Source: Desulfobacterales bacterium (lineage in GTDB: Bacteria > Desulfobacterota > Desulfobacteria > Desulfobacterales > Desulfobacteraceae). Taken from it: DNA of 64,000 nt. Numbering within the stretch: position 1 is the stretch's first letter; every line of letters starts with the position of its first letter. The translations under genes and the position numbers were made by a program. Below, one piece after another: positions 62,711 through 64,000 of this stretch. The notes under the pieces are model-generated. The model did no database searches. It was not told the DNA's origin and worked only from the letters and a program-made list of their open reading frames with translations. The stretch is from positions 42,243 through 106,242 of the forward strand of contig JAGLHT010000001.1 in NCBI GenBank assembly GCA_023143455.1, read 5' to 3'.

Positions 62711-63486
62711 TTTTTTCTCCCAATACCCATTTCGTTGTATGGTCGTCGGAGTCTTGCAGAGATAAAGGAAGAGAGCTTTTCATATAGAATAATAGGGTTA
62801 TTGCTTTCCATTATGGAGACAGAACCCTGAAGCATAATTTCAAGGTTGATTACCTCCATGACTGTTCTTGATTTAAGTTTTCCAGCTATGGGAAGGAAAA
62901 ACAGGGTTGACATTAATGATCCATAGAATGTGGTTAAAAGGGCTGTTGCCATTGCATTGCCAATAGTTGATGGATCTTGAAGATGACTTAACATTTGTAC
63001 AAGTCCTATGAGTGTACCAAGCATTCCAAATGCCGGCGAATAAGTCCCCATTTTTCTGAAAACATCCTGCACAATATAATGTCTTAAGCGTAAAGACTCT
63101 ATTTCAGTGACAAGAGCTGCCCTGATAGCCTCTTCAGATGAGCCATCAGCAATAAGCCCACAAGCTTTTTTTAAGAATCCCGAGTCTGTTTTTATTTTGC
63201 CAAGTTCAAGAAGACCTTGTTTTCTTGCGATATCGCAGAGTTTTATCATTGTTGCAACAGATTCATTAGGGTCTTCTTTCTCCTTTGAAAAAACATAGTA
63301 TGCTGCCTTAAAGGCGGCAACTACATCCCTAAATTGGAATGTAAGCAGTGTTGTAGCAAGCGTTCCTCCGAAAACAATCATTATCCCTGGTATATTTATA
63401 AAATTATGTATATCTCCATCAAACAGTATTGCACTAATAATGAGAGAGATTCCAGAAATAATACCGATGAAAGATGCTAAATCCAT
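62707..63486 (-). CDS. motA: Flagellar motor stator protein MotA
   Basis: A 259-aa MotA homologue with four hydrophobic helices: two N-terminal (residues about 3-50, IPGIMIVFGGTLATTLL) and two flanking GMLGTLIGLVQML and ATALLTTFYGSLMSTLFFLPIAGKL, which contain the conserved prolines and pore-lining residues. The cytoplasmic loop carries charged residues for rotor contact. AAGGAG lies upstream of the ATG, somewhat far at 13 bases. A TTGACC/TAACAT promoter-like pair is found about 70-100 bases before the start. It heads the motA-motB-pilZ-dinB-acyP operon. Confidence 0.9.
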   Translation of the reverse strand: MDLASFIGIISGISLIISAILFDGDIHNFINIPGIMIVFGGTLATTLLTFQFRDVVAAFKAAYYVFSKEKEDPNESVATMIKLCDIARKQGLLELGKIKTDSGFLKKACGLIADGSSEEAIRAALVTEIESLRLRHYIVQDVFRKMGTYSPAFGMLGTLIGLVQMLSHLQDPSTIGNAMATALLTTFYGSLMSTLFFLPIAGKLKSRTVMEVINLEIMLQGSVSIMESNNPIILYEKLSSFISARLRRPYNEMGIGRKK

Positions 63487-63541
63487 TTTATTATTTCAAC
63501 TCCTTGAAAGATTCTTTGCGAGTAAACAAATTTTGCTGGCA

Positions 63542-63569
63542 TTGACAATTATGAATGTTATATTAATAT
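63542..63569 (+). promoter_or_regulatory. Predicted sigma-70 promoter for the solute-binding lipoprotein
   Basis: A perfect TTGACA (63542-63547) and TAATAT (63564-63569) are separated by 16 bases, 51 bases before the ATG at 63621. It overlaps the oppositely directed motA promoter candidate. Confidence 0.42.
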
Positions 63570-63583
63570 GCAGATATGGTCAA
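63555..63583 (-). promoter_or_regulatory. Predicted sigma-70 promoter for the motA operon
   Basis: On the - strand TTGACC (63583-63578) and TAACAT (63560-63555) are separated by exactly 17 bases, about 70 bases before the motA start. No sigma-28 type motif was recognised. It overlaps the divergent promoter of the lipoprotein gene. Confidence 0.45.
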
Positions 63584-63620
63584 GACAATTGAATAATTTT
63601 ACATATGGTTTGGAGCAAAA

Positions 63621-64000
63621 ATGGTAAATAGCAAAAGAGTAATTTTATTTCTGATTTTTATTTTAATATTTTTGGGATGCGGGCAAAACGAAAACAGCCA
63701 GAAGCAAGCTGATTTGAGAAATAATAGTGAACCTGTCAAGAGTACTAACTCTGATTCGATTGATAACTCAAGTGACGAATCAAGAGAATACGCAAAGTTT
63801 CCTTCCAATATCACCTGGCTTACAAACAATAAAGATCCTTTGTTTTCTTCAGAAGAAGTAAAAAAAGGAGGAAGCCTCCGTTTATCAATACTAAGCTTTC
63901 CCATGACATTTAGAACTGTTGGTCCTGATTCCAATGGAAGCTTTAGAAGTGCAATCCTTGATAATCAACTAAGCCTTATCAATATACATCCCAATACCGA
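63621..64000 (+). CDS. Peptide-type ABC transporter solute-binding lipoprotein (3' partial)
   Basis: An open frame from ATG 63621 runs off the right edge (126 codons visible). The N-terminus is a lipoprotein signal: basic residues, a hydrophobic stretch and the lipobox LGCG with Cys20. A Ser/Asn/Asp-rich linker follows, then GGSLRLSILSFPMTFRTVGPDSNGSFRS and LSLINIHPNT, the typical start of the YejA/DppA-like oligopeptide-binding proteins (SBP family 5). It should capture a peptide or similar ligand in the periplasm for an ABC importer. The antisense open frame over the same bases is not credible. Confidence 0.8.
   Translation, partial: MVNSKRVILFLIFILIFLGCGQNENSQKQADLRNNSEPVKSTNSDSIDNSSDESREYAKFPSNITWLTNNKDPLFSSEEVKKGGSLRLSILSFPMTFRTVGPDSNGSFRSAILDNQLSLINIHPNT

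Noticed and set aside
63599..63934. 111-aa open frame on the - strand at the right edge
   Set aside because: The + strand frame over the same bases encodes a lipoprotein signal and solute-binding motifs, so this is a shadow.

Overview
The window is a low-GC bacterial chromosome segment. About 46 kb on its left is a surface-polysaccharide (O-antigen or capsule type) locus read entirely on the + strand. About 18 kb on its right is housekeeping and accessory DNA on both strands. The most likely source is an anaerobic deltaproteobacterium (Desulfobacterota, Desulfobacula/Desulfobacter-like). This is inferred from a DUF166 selenoprotein of the DfsP type with its own SECIS, a neighbouring LUD-domain protein, a UbiD-family decarboxylase, a motA-motB-pilZ operon and the AT-rich codon use. 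No rRNA, tRNA, CRISPR array or insertion sequence was seen.

Polysaccharide locus. (a) 1-8040: a HisF-like protein cut by the left edge, an N-acetyl-sugar amidotransferase, two zinc-ribbon methyltransferases, a PLP aminotransferase, a SpsF-like cytidylyltransferase, a Gfo/Idh/MocA oxidoreductase and a GT-B-like protein. This looks like the end of a nitrogen-rich (amidino/amino) acidic-sugar pathway whose first genes lie upstream. (b) 8057-16510: a B12-type radical SAM enzyme, a GT2, an SDR, HddC- and HddA-like enzymes for GDP-D,D-heptose, a split transketolase, and a PLP-fold protein in which histidine replaces the catalytic lysine, as in ColD/RfbH sugar 3-dehydratases. (c) 16560-30059: two more B12-type radical SAM enzymes, a methyltransferase, a GT-C-like membrane protein, an unknown one-helix membrane protein, a flippase-like protein, a Gmd-type dehydratase, an SDR and four glycosyltransferases. 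(d) 30114-38358: a UDP-GlcNAc 4,6-dehydratase/5-epimerase, an RmlD-like reductase and a 2-epimerase (UDP-L-RhaNAc/L-QuiNAc or L-FucNAc route), a GT2, a sugar C-methyltransferase, a GT39-like transferase and an O-antigen polymerase/ligase. (e) 38598-46279: the terminal module: methyltransferase, WbuB-like GT, WbpV-like reductase, WbpL-like initiating transferase, a GT39-like protein and WbpM. The last set should make UDP-D-QuiNAc or D-FucNAc and load it on undecaprenyl phosphate. No Wzx flippase or Wzm/Wzt exporter is visible.

Right flank. recC-recB follow without recD, then a histidine phosphatase (-), an arginase-family hydrolase (+), murJ (-), a small membrane protein, a UbiD-family decarboxylase, a LUD protein and the selenoprotein with an in-frame UGA and SECIS hairpin. 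A tightly coupled - strand operon motA-motB-pilZ-dinB-acylphosphatase comes next. The window ends inside a lipoprotein solute-binding protein on the + strand. Promoter-like sequences were found upstream of several right-flank genes. No convincing intrinsic terminator was seen, and no gene-free stretch exceeds 300 bases.
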